From positions 1 through 25,880 of the forward strand of contig JBFIJN010000057.1 in NCBI GenBank assembly GCA_041600735.1: a stretch of DNA of 25,880 nucleotides. Direction: 5' to 3'. Of the stretch, positions 1 through 25,307 are shown piece by piece. Both the position numbers and the translations under genes were made by a program. The stretch's first letter is position 1, and each line of letters opens with the position of its first letter. This DNA is from Paraliomyxa sp041600735 (GTDB lineage Bacteria > Myxococcota_A > Polyangia > Nannocystales > Nannocystaceae). The notes under the pieces are model-generated. The model was not told the DNA's origin. It worked only from the letters and a program-made list of their open reading frames with translations, and did not search any database.

Positions 1-3000
1 AGCGAGCCACGACCAACCGAGGGCATCGCCGTCGTCGGCATGTCCATGCGCTTCCCCGGCGCGCCCGACCTCGAGGCGTTCTGGCGCAACCTGGCGCAAG
101 GGGTGGAGTCGATCCTCCGCCCCACCGAGGCGGAGCTGCGCGCAGCCGGGGTCGAGCCGGAGCTGCTGGCCGATCCCGCCTACGTGCGGGCCTGCCCCGC
201 GCTAGAGGGCGTCGATCGGTTCGACGCGGAGTTCTTCGGGGTCGGCGCGCGGGAGGCCGAGCTCATGGATCCGCAGCACCGGGTGTTCCTCGAGTGCGCG
301 TTCGAAGCGCTCGAGCACGCCGGCTGCGACCCCGCCCGCTTCGACGGCACGGTGGGGGTGTTCGCGGGCTCGACGATGAGCACGTACTGGAACACGCAGC
401 TGTTGGGGCACCCGCACGCGCGCCGCTGGCCCGGCTCGTTCCAGGCGCTGCTCGGCAACGACAAGGACTATCTGGCCATGTACGCCTCGTACAAGCTCGG
501 CCTGCAGGGCCCGAGCATCGGGGTGCAGACGGCGTGCTCGACGTCGCTGGTGGCGGTGCACCTGGCGTGCGCGAGCCTGCTCGGTCACGAGTGCGATGCC
601 GCGCTGTGCGGGGGCATCACGATTCGGGTCCCGCACCCCAGCGGCTACCTGTCCGCGGAGGGCAGCCCGTTCTCGCCCGAGGGCCGCTGCCGGCCGTTCG
701 ACGCGGCGGCCAGCGGCACCGTATTCGGCAGCGGCGCGGGGGTCGTGGTGCTGCGTCGGCTCGAGGACGCGCTGGCCGCGGGCGATCCGATCCTCGCGGT
801 GATCCGAGGCAGCGCGATCAACAACGACGGCGCGATCAAGGTGGGGTTCACGGCTCCCAGCGAGGAGGGCCAGGTCCGCGTGATCGCGGAGGCGCTGGCC
901 GTGGCCGAAGTGGAGCCCCGCACGATCCAGTACGTGGAGGCGCACGGCACCGGCACGCCGCTGGGCGATCCCATCGAGATCGCGGCGCTGCGCCGGGCCT
1001 TCGTGCGGTGCGAGCCGGAGAGCTGCGCCATCGGATCGGTCAAGGGCAACGTGGGCCACCTCGAGGCGGCCGCGGGCATGGCGGGCCTCATCAAGACGAT
1101 CCTCGCGCTGCGGCACCGAGAGCTGCCGCCGAGCATCAACTTCGACACGCCCAACCCGGCCATCGCGTTCGCGGGCAGCCCGTTCGTGGTCAACACCCGC
1201 CGCCAGCCGTGGCCCGAGCGCGGGGGCCCACGTCGCGCCGGGGTCAGCTCGTTCGGGATCGGAGGCACCAACGCCCACGTGGTGGTGGAGGAGGCCCCGG
1301 CCCCGAGCCCGAGACGCGCGGCGGTCCCGGCCGAGGCGTCGGGCGCCGCCCTGGTGCCGCTGTCGGCCCGCAGCCCGCAGGCCCTGCGCGCGCTGGTGGA
1401 ATCGTGGCTCGGCTGGCTCGCCGACGAGCCCGCGTGGGAGCACGCGCAGCTGCTCGACGTGGCCTACACCGCAGCCGTGCGCCGGGCCCAGCACGAGCAT
1501 CGGCTGGCGGTGGTGGCCGAGGATCGAGCGACGCTGATCCGCGAGCTCGACGCGTGGCGCTCGAGCACGACCGCCGCGAAGGCGGAGCGCCGAGCCCCGC
1601 TGGTGTTCGTGTTCCCCGGCTCGGGCGCGCGCTGGCGAGGCGCGGGGCAGGAGCTGTGGCAGCGCGAGGCCGCGTTCACCGAGGCGCTGCGGACCGCCGA
1701 CGCGGCGCTGCTCCGGCAAGGTGGCCCCTCGGTGCTCGACGTCTTGGTCCGCCCCCCAAGCGAGGAGGCGAGCGCGGCAGCGCCCGGGGTCGACGTGATG
1801 CAGCCGGCCCTGTTCGCGCTCGAGCTGGCGCTGGCGGCCCAGTGGCGCGCGTGGGGCCTCGAGCCGGACGCGGTGGTGGGGCACAGCCTCGGCGAGCTCG
1901 CGGCGGCCCATGTCGCAGGGGCGCTGTCGCTCGACGACGCCGCCCGCGTGGTCGTCCACCGCAGCCGGCTGCTGCGCCGACTCGAGGGGCACGGCGCGAT
2001 GGTGGTGGTCGAGCTGTCGCCCGCACGGACGCGCGAGCGGCTGACGCACGAGCTCTCGATCGCAGCCATCAACGGCCCCCGGGCCACGGTGGTGGCGGGC
2101 CCGGCCGCGGCGGTGAAGGCCCTCGAGGCGCGCTGCAAGCTCGAGGGCATCGGGTGTCGCTCGGTGGGGGTGTCGATCCCGTTCCACACGCCGCGGATCG
2201 ATCCGCTGCGCGCGGAGCTGAGGGCGGCGCTCCGCGACGTGGTGCCGCAGGCGAGCTGCGTGCCGCTGTGGTCCACGGTGACGGGCGACGTGATCGCAGG
2301 TAACGAGCTCGGCGCCGCCTACTGGGAGCGAAACCTCCGCGAGCCGGTGGCGTTCTCGTCGACCATCGAGGCCCTGGCCGGAGCCGGCCACGGCGTGTTC
2401 GTGGAGGTGGGGCCACACCCGAGCCTGCTCCCCCACATCGACGCGACGCTACGCGCGGCCGCGGGGTCCAGGCCCGACACCACGCTGCTCCCGACGCTGC
2501 GCTCCGGCCGAGCGCGCGCCACCATGCTGGGCTCGCTCGGTGCGCTCTACACCCGTGGCCTGCCGGTGGCGTGGTCGAAGGTCGGCCGCACCGAGGGGCG
2601 GCGCTGCGTGGAGCTCCCGCGCTACCCGTGGCAGCGGCGCTCGTTCTGGATCGAGGCGAAGCCAGCCACGACGCACGGGCGACGGCCGCACCCGCACGCC
2701 CACCCCCTGCTGGGCGAGCGCATCGAGCTGGCCACGCCGGGAGAGTCCGCGTTCTGGGAATCGAGCCTCGCCGCGAGCGCGCCGGCGTTCCTCGGGGACC
2801 ACCAGGTGCAGGGTCGGGTCGTGCTGCCGGGCACCGCATACCTCGAGCTGGCGCTGGCCGCCGCCGCCGAGCGCGGAGGCCCCGAGTCGATCGTGCTGCA
2901 CGACGTCGAGCTCACCGAGGCCATGCCGCTGCCGTCCGACGGAGCGCGGCGAGTCCAGACCGTGGTCGAGGGGCTCGGACTCGGCCAGGCCCGATTCCGC

Positions 3001-6000
3001 GTGGCGAGCTGCGACGAGGGGCCGACGGGCGCCGCACCGAGCTGGCGCGTGCATGCGACCGGCAAGCTGCGCCCCGCGACCGCAAGCGCCCCGCACCTCG
3101 ACCTGGCGGCCGTGCGGCGGCGCTGCACGGACGCGAGCGACGGCGCGGCGTTCTATGACGCGTTCGCGAGCGACGGCACCCGCTACGGTCCGGCCTTTCG
3201 CGCGATCGAGCAGGTGTGGAGCGGCCCGCACGAGGCGCTGGCGAGGATCCGGCTCCAGCCCGGCGCGAGCGACGAGCTCGAGCGCTACCGCTTCCATCCC
3301 GCCCTGCTCGATGCCTGCCTGCAGGCGCTCGCGGCCGCGGTCCCCGAGGAGCATCGGCGAGGGTCCGCCGTCCCGGTCGCAATCGAAGCCCTCGAGGTCC
3401 ACGGCCGCGCCCCGGCCGAGCTGTGGTGCCACGTGCGGCTGACCGCCGCGAGCGACGAGCGGATCTCGGGCGATCTCGTCGTGGCCGATCCGGAGGGACG
3501 GGTGCTCGCTTCGCTGCGCGGGCTCATGGTTCGGGTGCTCGCCCCGGCGACGACGGCCGAGCCGGCGGGGACCGAGATCCTCGTGCAGCGCTGGCGCTCG
3601 GCTCCCCTCGACGCGGAGGTGCTCGAGCACGCCGACGCCTCGGGTCGGTGGCTGGTGATCGGCGACGCGACCGGGGTGGGGCCGAGCGTGGTGCGGCGGC
3701 TCGCGGACCGCGGCGAACGAGTCGAGCATGCGGCGCTCGGCGAGGGAGGCCGACCCGGTGGGGGGGCCTTCGCCGACTGGGATGCGTGGCTGTCGTCGGC
3801 GGTCGCCGAGGGCTCGCCGATCCGGGGCCTGATGTTCGCGGCGGGGCTCGAGACACCGTGCCGCGAGCCCGAGCCGCTCGACGCGGCCCTGGCCGCGCCT
3901 ACGGCCGCGGTGGAGCTGGTGCGCGCGCTGGTGGGCCTGGGTCTGCGGCAGCCACCTCGGGTCTACCTCGTGACCCGTCGAGCGCAGGCGGTCGTGGCCG
4001 GTGACGTGGCCGATCCGGCCCAGGCCACGCTGTGGGGCCTGCGACGCACCCTCGCGATCGAGCACTCCGAGCTGCGCTGCACCACCATCGATCTGGGGGC
4101 ACCACCCGCCCCCGAGGATCGCGAGGCGCTCGACCGCGAGACCGACGCGCTCGCGAGCGAGCTCCTGCTCGGTGCGCGCGAGGACGAGCTCGCGCTGCGC
4201 TCGGGCGCTCGCTTCGTCGCGCGCTTGGGCCGAGAGCTCGTCCGGGCCGCCCCCGAAGCGATGGTGCCGGCCAGCGATCGACCGTACCGCGCCGAGCTCG
4301 ACCACCGCGGCACGTTCGAGGGCATCACCCTGCGCGCGCGGGCTCGACGGGCGCCCGGACCGGGCGAGGTCGAGATCGAGGTCGAGGCGGCCGGCCTCAA
4401 CTTCATCGACGTCATCAAGACGATGGGCCTGTACCCGGGGCTGCCCGACGGCCCCATCCCGCTGGGCGAGGAGCTCGCCGGCCGCGTGGTGCGAGTGGGC
4501 GAGGGCGTGACCCGGCTCCGCCCCGCGCAAGAGGTCTTCGGCCTGGCCCCGGCCAGCTTCGGCGCGTACGCGACGACCCCGGCCGCGCTCGTGGTGCCGC
4601 GGCCGTCGTGCCTCGACGCCACGTCGGCCGCGACGACGCCGGTGGCGTTCCTGACCGCCTGGTACGCGCTCTACGAGCTGGCGCGCCTGCGACCCGGCGA
4701 GCGGGTGCTCGTGCACTCGGCGGCGGGTGGCACCGGCCTGGCCGCGGTGCGGCTGGCCCAGCGGGTGGGCGCACGGGTGCTGGCCACCGCCGGATCGGAG
4801 GCCAAGCGCGAGCTCCTGCGGGGCCTCGGCATCTCCCACGTGTTCGACTCGCGCGGCGGCACCTTCGCCGCCGAGGTGCTCGCGGCCACCGGGGGCGAGG
4901 GCGTCGACGTGGTGCTCAACTCGCTGGCCGGCGAGGCGATCGAGCAGGGCCTGTCGGTGCTGGCCGAGGACGGGCGCTTCCTCGAGCTGGGCAAGCGCGA
5001 CCTCCATGCGCCTCACCGCCGCCTGGAGCTGGCCGCCTTCCGACGCCGGGTGTCGTTCCACCCCGTGGATCTGATGGGCTTTGCGGCCCGCCATCCCGGG
5101 CGAGTGCAGGCGCTGCTCGAGACGATCGTGGCGGCGTTCGAGGCCGGTGAGCTGACGCCGCTGCCCGTGCACGCCGTGCCGATCGCAGCGCTGGCGGAGA
5201 CGCTGCAGCTCATGTCGCAGGGCCGGCACGTCGGCAAGCTGGCGGTGACGATGTCCGAGCCGCCGCTCATCGCGGTGAGGCGGGCCGAGGCCGCGACGGT
5301 ACGGCCCGACGCCACGTACCTGGTCACGGGAGGGCTGGGCGGGCTCGGCCTGGGCATCGCGCGCTGGCTGGTGGAGCAGGGCGCAGCATCGGTGGTGCTG
5401 CTCGGCCGTCGCGGCGTGACCGGCTCGGACCAAGCCGAGGCGCTGGCGGCCATGCGCGAGCGCGGCGCGGAGGTCCAGGTCGTAGAGGCCGACGTGGCCG
5501 ATCGCGTGGCGCTCGGGCGAGCGCTCGACGAGATCGCGGCCGGTCCACGACCGCTGCGGGGCATCATTCACGCCGCGGGCGTGCTCGAGGACGGCGTCGT
5601 CGCGCGCCAAGACGTGGCCGCGCTGCGCCGGGTGCTGGCGCCCAAGGCCGAAGGCGCGTGGAACCTCCACCTCGCCACGCGGGACCGCTGCGGTGCGGCG
5701 GGGCTCGACTTCATGGTGTGCTACGCGTCGGCGGTTGGCGTGCTCGGAGCGGCGGGCCAGGGAGCCTACGCCGCCGCCAACGCATTCCTCGACGCGCTGG
5801 CGCACCGCCGTCGCGCCCAGGGTCTGCCGGCCCTCAGCATCGACTGGGGGCCGTTCGCCGAGGTGGGCATGGCCTCGCGCCGCGACCTCGCGGCTCGCCT
5901 GGGGCGCCACGGCATGGAGCTGCTCGCTCCCGCCAGCGGCCCGACCGTCGTGGCCGAGCTGCTCGGTGCGGGCGTGGTGCAGGCCGGCGTGGTGCCGTTC

Positions 6001-6527
6001 GACGCCCGACGCTTCGTGGAGTCCTTCCCCCAGCTCGCCGCCTCACCACGGCTGTCCGAGCTGCTCGCGCAGTCGCGGCACGAGGCGCGCCACCGCGAGG
6101 CCGATGCCTCGTGGTGTGCAGCGCTCGCCGACGCCCCCGTCCGGCGCCGCGCGGGGATCCTCGAGGGCTTCGTGCGGACCGCGGTGGCCACGATCTTGCG
6201 CATCGACGCCGAGCGCATCGATGCCGACGCGCCGCTGGCGAACCTCGGCGTCGACTCGCTCGTGGGGCTCGAGCTTCGCAACCACCTCGAGGTGGGCACC
6301 GGGCTCGTGTTCGCGGGCACCCTCATCTGGACGTATCCCACGGTGGCCGCGCTGGCCGAGCACATCGGCGAGCGGCTGCAAGAGCGGGCGACGCCGGTCC
6401 CCGAGGCCAACGTCGACGGCGACGGCGACAGCGACGGCGACAGCGACAGCGACGGCGACGGCGACCTCGACGAGGCCGCGCTGCTGACCATGTTCGACGC
6501 CCGGCTCGAGGCACTCGAGGAGCAGAT

Positions 6528-6531
<4 letters not shown>
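1..6531 (+). CDS. Type I PKS, fully reducing module KS-AT-DH-ER-KR-ACP (5' truncated by window)
   Basis: The enzyme adds one two-carbon unit and reduces it to a saturated methylene. The frame is open from base 1 and the KS already starts at residue 8 (IAVVGMS), so the start codon lies upstream; the ATG at 40 would cut into the KS fold. Residues counted from base 1: KS 8-430 with Cys179, His315 and His353; AT 534-830 with Ser629 in GHSLGE and His729; DH 901-1180 with His934 (HxxxGxxxxP) and Asp1104 (DxxxQ); KR structural half about 1195-1420; ER 1430-1750 with an NADPH-binding loop near 1571; KR 1768-1960 with Ser1910, Tyr1923 and Asp1864 (LED, B-type-like); ACP Ser2086 (GVDSL). A Gly/Ser/Asp repeat and a C-terminal helix follow. 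The AT is odd: GSGARW replaces GQGxQ, and IPFH replaces HAFH. The KS has the ACSTSL motif of hybrid KSs that follow NRPS modules. The gene overlaps the next by four bases. Confidence 0.97.
4288..5250 (+). other. Enoylreductase (ER) domain of gene 1
   Basis: This is a medium-chain dehydrogenase-type ER inserted between the two halves of the KR. Recognisable parts are the substrate-side segment AAGLNFIDVIKTMGLYPG, the glycine-rich NADPH loop HSAAGGTGLAAVRLA at 4714-4758, and the VLNSLAGEAI segment typical of PKS ERs. It is the only ER in the window, so only this ketide should be fully saturated. Confidence 0.93.
6415..6465 (+). repeat. Tandem GAC-GGC / GAC-AGC codon repeat in ACP-docking linker
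   Basis: Seventeen codons alternate GAC (Asp) with GGC (Gly) or AGC (Ser), giving a (Asp-Gly/Ser) linker between the ACP and the C-terminal docking helix. The hexamer unit makes it prone to slippage in steps of two residues without breaking the frame. Confidence 0.92.
6517..6522 (+). promoter_or_regulatory. Ribosome binding site of the bimodular PKS
   Basis: GAGGAG lies inside the end of gene 1, five bases before the ATG at 6528. Together with the ATGA overlap it fixes the start and implies translational coupling. Confidence 0.75.
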
Positions 6532-17471
<10,940 letters not shown>

Positions 17472-17500
17472 GCCCCCGAGCCCGAGCCCATCCCCCCGAC

Positions 17501-17504
17501 GGAG
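17501..17504 (+). promoter_or_regulatory. Ribosome binding site of the NRPS
   Basis: GGAG lies seven bases before the ATG at 17512, in the 40-base gap after the PKS stop. That gap holds no other signal I can see. Confidence 0.7.
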
Positions 17505-17511
17505 CACCTCC

Positions 17512-20500
17512 ATGAACACCATCGAGCTCTTGGCCGAGCTGGCCCGCCGCAACATCACCCTGTGGTCCGAGCACGACAAGCTCCGCTACAAGGCACCACC
17601 CGGTGCGCTGACCTCAGAGCTCCGCGGTGCCCTGGTCAGCCACAAGGCGGCGCTGCTGCCCTTCCTCCCCGCGCTCGGGGGCAACGACACTCCGAGTCCC
17701 GCGGGCGCGCGCCCCGAGCCGCTGGAAGGCCCGATGTCGCCGGCCCAGCGCACGCAGTGGTTCCTGCACCGGACCACGCCCGACAGCCCAACCCCGCACG
17801 TCGCCTTCGCGCTGCGCCTGCACGGCACGCTCGATCTCGCGGCCGTAGAGACCGCCCTTCGCACGCTGGTGGCCCGTCATCCCGTCTTGCGCACCACCTA
17901 TCGCCAGACCGACGCCGAGCCGCAGCAGCGCGTCCACGCGGTGCCCGACCCGGGCTCGATGCTCGCAGGACGCCTCGAGCGCGTCGCGGCCGAGGGCTGG
18001 GACGATGCACGGCTGACCGCGGAGCTCCAGGCCTCGCTTCACCGCCCGTTCGATCTCGAGCACGGGCCCGTGCTGCGAGCCACGCTGTTCTCGCTCGCGC
18101 CGCGCGAGCACGTCCTGCTGCTCACGGTCCACCACATCGCCGCCGACGGCTGGTCGCTGTGGATCCTCGTCGACGAGCTCCGCCAGCTCTACGCCGCCGC
18201 CCGCCGCGGCGTAGCCCCCTCACTGCCGCCGCCGGGGGTGAGCTACCTGGGGCATGCGGCGGCCCAGCTCGCCGACGCCGAGGGACCTCGCCGCGCCGCG
18301 TCGCTCGAGCACTGGTCGCGCCAGCTCGCCGGGGTCCCGACCGTGCTCGAGCTGCTCGGCGATCGACCGCGACCCGCGACCCACCGCAACCGCGGAGCCA
18401 CGTGCTCGTTCGACCTCGACCCCGCCCTCACCGACCAGCTCGCCCGGCTGGCGCGAGCGCGATCGACCACCCTCGCCACCGTGCTCATGGCGGCCTGGCA
18501 GGTGCTGCTGCAGCGCTCCAGCGGCCAGGACGACTTCGTGGTCGGCACCCCGGTGTACGGCCGCGAGGGCGCCGAGCTCACCGGCGTGGTGGGCGACTTC
18601 GTCAACGTGGTCCCCGTCCGCGCCGCGCTGGGCCACGACCCCACGTTCGCGGAGCACCTCGATCGCGTGCGACGCGACCTGCTCGATGCCATCGACCACG
18701 CCGACTGCCCCCTGCCCGACCTCGTCAACCACCTGCACGTGCCTCGCGAGCTGCGTCGGCCGCCGCTGGTGCAGGTGCTGTTCGTCATGCAGGCTCCCCA
18801 GCTCGGGCGCGACCTCGTCGCTGCCGTCACGAGCCCGAGCGCGGCGCGGGTCGGGTTCGGCGACATCGAGGCCTCCGTCGTACCCGTCGACCAGCAGGAG
18901 GGTCAGTTCGACCTGGTCCTCGAGATCGTCGATCCCGGGCGCGACAGCGGGCACGGGCTGCACGGCTCGCTCAAGCACAACACCGACGTGTTTCACGCGA
19001 CCTCGGCCCGCCGCCTCGTCGCCGGCCTGACCGCGCTCCTGCGTGCCGTCGTGGCCGAGCCCTCCGCGCCCACGTCGGCGCTCGTGGCCCACGACCAGGC
19101 CGAGCTCGAGCGCGTGCTCGCGACCTTCAACGCGACCGCACGACCGTTCCCCGCCGACGCCACCGTGCACGGCCGGATCATCGAGCAGGCCCGGCGCACC
19201 CCCGACGCGATCGCCGTGCAGTGGGGCGAGCGGCGGCTCGCCTACCGCGAGCTCCTCGACCGCGCGCAGGCGCTGGCCGACCGCCTGCGCCGGCGGGGCG
19301 TGGGCCCCGAGGTCTGCGTGGCCACCTGCCTCGAGCGCTCCCCCGAGCTCATCATCGCGTTCCTCGCGGTGCTGATGGCCGGCGGCGCCTACGTACCGCT
19401 CGATCCGTCCTACCCCCAAGACCGCCTGCGGTTCATGATGACCGACGTCCGCGCCTCGCTGCTGCTCAGCGACCGCGAGCATGCCGAGCGGGTCTCCGCT
19501 GGCGACGAGCGAGCCTTCGCGGTCGTGCTCCTCGACGAGCCGGAGCACGACGACGCTTCCTCGCCCGCGCAGGCCTCCGACCGACCCGAGGCCACGGCCC
19601 AGAGCCTGGCCTACGTGCTCTACACCTCGGGCTCCACCGGGCGCCCCAAGGGCGTGATGGTCACGCACCGCGCAATCCTGCGGCTGTGCTTCGATCACGA
19701 GTTCGTCCCGCTGCAGGCCTCCGATCGCGTGGCCCAGGTCTGCAACGCGTCGTTCGACGTGGCGACGTTCGAGATCTGGGCGCCGCTGCTCCACGGAGCC
19801 TGCGTGGTTGGCGTCCCCAAGGAGGTGCTGCTCGCCCCCCCGCGGCTCGCTCGACTCATCGTCGAGCAGCAGCCCACCGTCATGTTCGTCGTGCCCACCG
19901 TCTTCAACCAAACGGTGCGCGAGCTCCCCCGCGCGTTCGCCTCGCTGGACACGCTCATCGTGGGCGGCGAGGCCCTCGATCCGCGCTGGACCCAGCACGC
20001 CCTGCGCCACGGCCCTCCCCGGCGCTTGGTCAACGGCTATGGGCCGACCGAGTGCACCGGCTTCGCCACCTGGCACCTCGTCGAGCACGTCGAAGAGGGC
20101 GTCGATGGCACGCTCGCGTCGATCCCCATCGGCCGCCCGATCGCCAACACGCAGGCCTACGTGCTCGACCGAGCGCTGCGGCCCCTGCCGGTGGGGGTGC
20201 CCGGGCAGCTCTACCTCGGCGGCGACGGCCTGGCCCGCGGCTACTTCGAGCGCCCCGAGCTCGATCGCGAGCGCTTCGTCGGCAGCCCCTTCGATCCCGC
20301 AGCACGGCTCTACGCCACCGGCGATCTGGTTCGAATGCTGGCCGACGGCACCCTCGAGTACCTCGGCCGCATCGACCATCAGGTCAAGATCCGCGGCGTC
20401 CGCATCGAGCTCGGCGAGATCGAAGCCGCGCTCGCCGAGCTGCCCTCGATCGGCGAGGCCGCCGTCGTGGCCCGCGAGGACGTACCCGGCGACAAGCGCT

Positions 20501-21060
20501 TGGTCGCCTACGTCGTCCCCTCCTCGCCCGACGCCACCCCGACCTTGGCCGCGCTGCGCCAGCAGCTCCAGCGTAGCCTGCCGAGCGCGATGATCCCCGC
20601 GGACCTCGTGGTCCTGGGGGCGATGCCCGTCAGCGTCAACGGCAAGCTCGACCGCACGCGGCTGCCGGCGCCGGCCCGCACGACGGAGGTCACCCCGCTC
20701 TGCGAGCCCCGCACCGAGGTCGAGCGGCGGATCGCAGGGCTGTGGCGGGCCGCACTCGGACCCGGCCACGCCGAGCACCCGCTCGGCCGCGACCAGAGCT
20801 TCTTCGACGTGGGCGGCGACTCGATCAAGATCATCCGACTCCACCACGACATCACCGCGCAGTTCGCCGTCGACCTGCCCGTGCTCGAGCTGTTTCGCCG
20901 CCCCACCATCGCGGCGCTCGCGGAGCTGCTCGATCCAGGTGTCGCGAGCGAGTCCCCGCCGCCCGAGACGACCCAAGACGAGCAGGCCCGCGTCCGCGAC
21001 GGTCGAGCCCGCCGACGCGAGCAGCTGCGTCGCCGTGCCTCGCAAAGCCGCCGCGCATGA
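17512..21060 (+). CDS. NRPS, one module: TubC-type docking domain-C-A-PCP
   Basis: The protein selects one amino acid, loads it on its carrier and condenses it with the polyketide chain arriving from the bimodular PKS, forming an amide. The start is the ATG at 17512, with GGAG seven bases upstream; it gives a complete TubC-like beta-hairpin docking domain (residues 1-50, MNTIELLAELARRNI...). The C domain (75-520) has the active motif HHIAADGWS, with second His208 and Asp212, as in LCL-type domains. The A domain (547-1050) has TSGSTGRPKG, NGYGPTE and the C-terminal Lys1045 (NGKLDR). Aligned to GrsA PheA by eye, the specificity residues read D-V-F-F-I-G-G-G-F-K, closest to Val/Ile-type codes. 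The PCP (about 1066-1140) has Ser1104 in GGDSIK. No epimerase or methyltransferase is present, so an unmodified L-residue is expected. The C-terminal 27 residues contain 11 arginines and probably dock onto the next KS. Confidence 0.96.
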   Translation: MNTIELLAELARRNITLWSEHDKLRYKAPPGALTSELRGALVSHKAALLPFLPALGGNDTPSPAGARPEPLEGPMSPAQRTQWFLHRTTPDSPTPHVAFALRLHGTLDLAAVETALRTLVARHPVLRTTYRQTDAEPQQRVHAVPDPGSMLAGRLERVAAEGWDDARLTAELQASLHRPFDLEHGPVLRATLFSLAPREHVLLLTVHHIAADGWSLWILVDELRQLYAAARRGVAPSLPPPGVSYLGHAAAQLADAEGPRRAASLEHWSRQLAGVPTVLELLGDRPRPATHRNRGATCSFDLDPALTDQLARLARARSTTLATVLMAAWQVLLQRSSGQDDFVVGTPVYGREGAELTGVVGDFVNVVPVRAALGHDPTFAEHLDRVRRDLLDAIDHADCPLPDLVNHLHVPRELRRPPLVQVLFVMQAPQLGRDLVAAVTSPSAARVGFGDIEASVVPVDQQEGQFDLVLEIVDPGRDSGHGLHGSLKHNTDVFHATSARRLVAGLTALLRAVVAEPSAPTSALVAHDQAELERVLATFNATARPFPADATVHGRIIEQARRTPDAIAVQWGERRLAYRELLDRAQALADRLRRRGVGPEVCVATCLERSPELIIAFLAVLMAGGAYVPLDPSYPQDRLRFMMTDVRASLLLSDREHAERVSAGDERAFAVVLLDEPEHDDASSPAQASDRPEATAQSLAYVLYTSGSTGRPKGVMVTHRAILRLCFDHEFVPLQASDRVAQVCNASFDVATFEIWAPLLHGACVVGVPKEVLLAPPRLARLIVEQQPTVMFVVPTVFNQTVRELPRAFASLDTLIVGGEALDPRWTQHALRHGPPRRLVNGYGPTECTGFATWHLVEHVEEGVDGTLASIPIGRPIANTQAYVLDRALRPLPVGVPGQLYLGGDGLARGYFERPELDRERFVGSPFDPAARLYATGDLVRMLADGTLEYLGRIDHQVKIRGVRIELGEIEAALAELPSIGEAAVVAREDVPGDKRLVAYVVPSSPDATPTLAALRQQLQRSLPSAMIPADLVVLGAMPVSVNGKLDRTRLPAPARTTEVTPLCEPRTEVERRIAGLWRAALGPGHAEHPLGRDQSFFDVGGDSIKIIRLHHDITAQFAVDLPVLELFRRPTIAALAELLDPGVASESPPPETTQDEQARVRDGRARRREQLRRRASQSRRA
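19150..20670 (+). other. Adenylation domain, predicted small/branched aliphatic substrate
   Basis: The pocket was read by aligning ASFDVATFEIW, TVMFVVPT, TLIVGGEAL and NGYGPTECTGF with GrsA PheA positions 235-331, plus Lys of NGKLDR at 517. Result in order: Asp749, Val750, Phe753, Phe792, Ile816, Gly818, Gly842, Gly850, Phe851, Lys1045. Asp at the first position fits an alpha-amino acid. Known Val and Ile codes share the D-x-F-(F/W) start and the Phe or Tyr then Lys end. The exact ten-residue string is not one I recognise, so the substrate call is tentative. Confidence 0.55.
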
Positions 21061-21068
21061 GCCCCCGT

Positions 21069-21073
21069 GAGGA
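21069..21073 (+). promoter_or_regulatory. Ribosome binding site of the terminal PKS module
   Basis: GAGGA lies four bases before the ATG at 21078. The alternative ATG at 21057 has no purine-rich stretch of this quality upstream, so this site decides the start. Confidence 0.62.
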
Positions 21074-21077
21074 CTCG

Positions 21078-25304
<4,227 letters not shown>

Positions 25305-25307
25305 CCC

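Noticed and set aside
40..42. ATG at 40 as the start of the first PKS gene
   Set aside because: The frame is open back to base 1 and already encodes the first KS strand (IAVVG) before this Met; starting here would remove it.
294..2303. Long plus-strand frames overlapping the real genes in another register
   Set aside because: They are Arg/Ala/Pro/Gly-rich shadows with no domain motif, while the overlapping frame carries the full KS-AT-DH series.
2449..5910. Very long antisense open frames under the PKS genes (also at 11646-15875, 18220-21096, 20508-22949 and 23400-25730)
   Set aside because: They lie wholly opposite well-supported PKS/NRPS domains, translate to Arg/His/Gln/Gly-rich sequence with no recognisable fold, and are expected in DNA with almost only G or C at third positions.
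6415..6465. CRISPR-like or regulatory repeat array
   Set aside because: It is an in-frame codon repeat with a six-base unit and no spacers, inside a coding linker.
5658..6527. Upstream extension of the bimodular PKS frame
   Set aside because: It overlaps the KR-ACP part of gene 1 in another frame and is shadow-like. The ATG at 6528, with ribosome binding site and coiled coil, is the natural start.
17472..17511. Possible promoter or terminator between the PKS and the NRPS
   Set aside because: The gap is only 40 bases, with no hairpin plus T-run and no -35/-10-like pair; only a ribosome binding site is visible.
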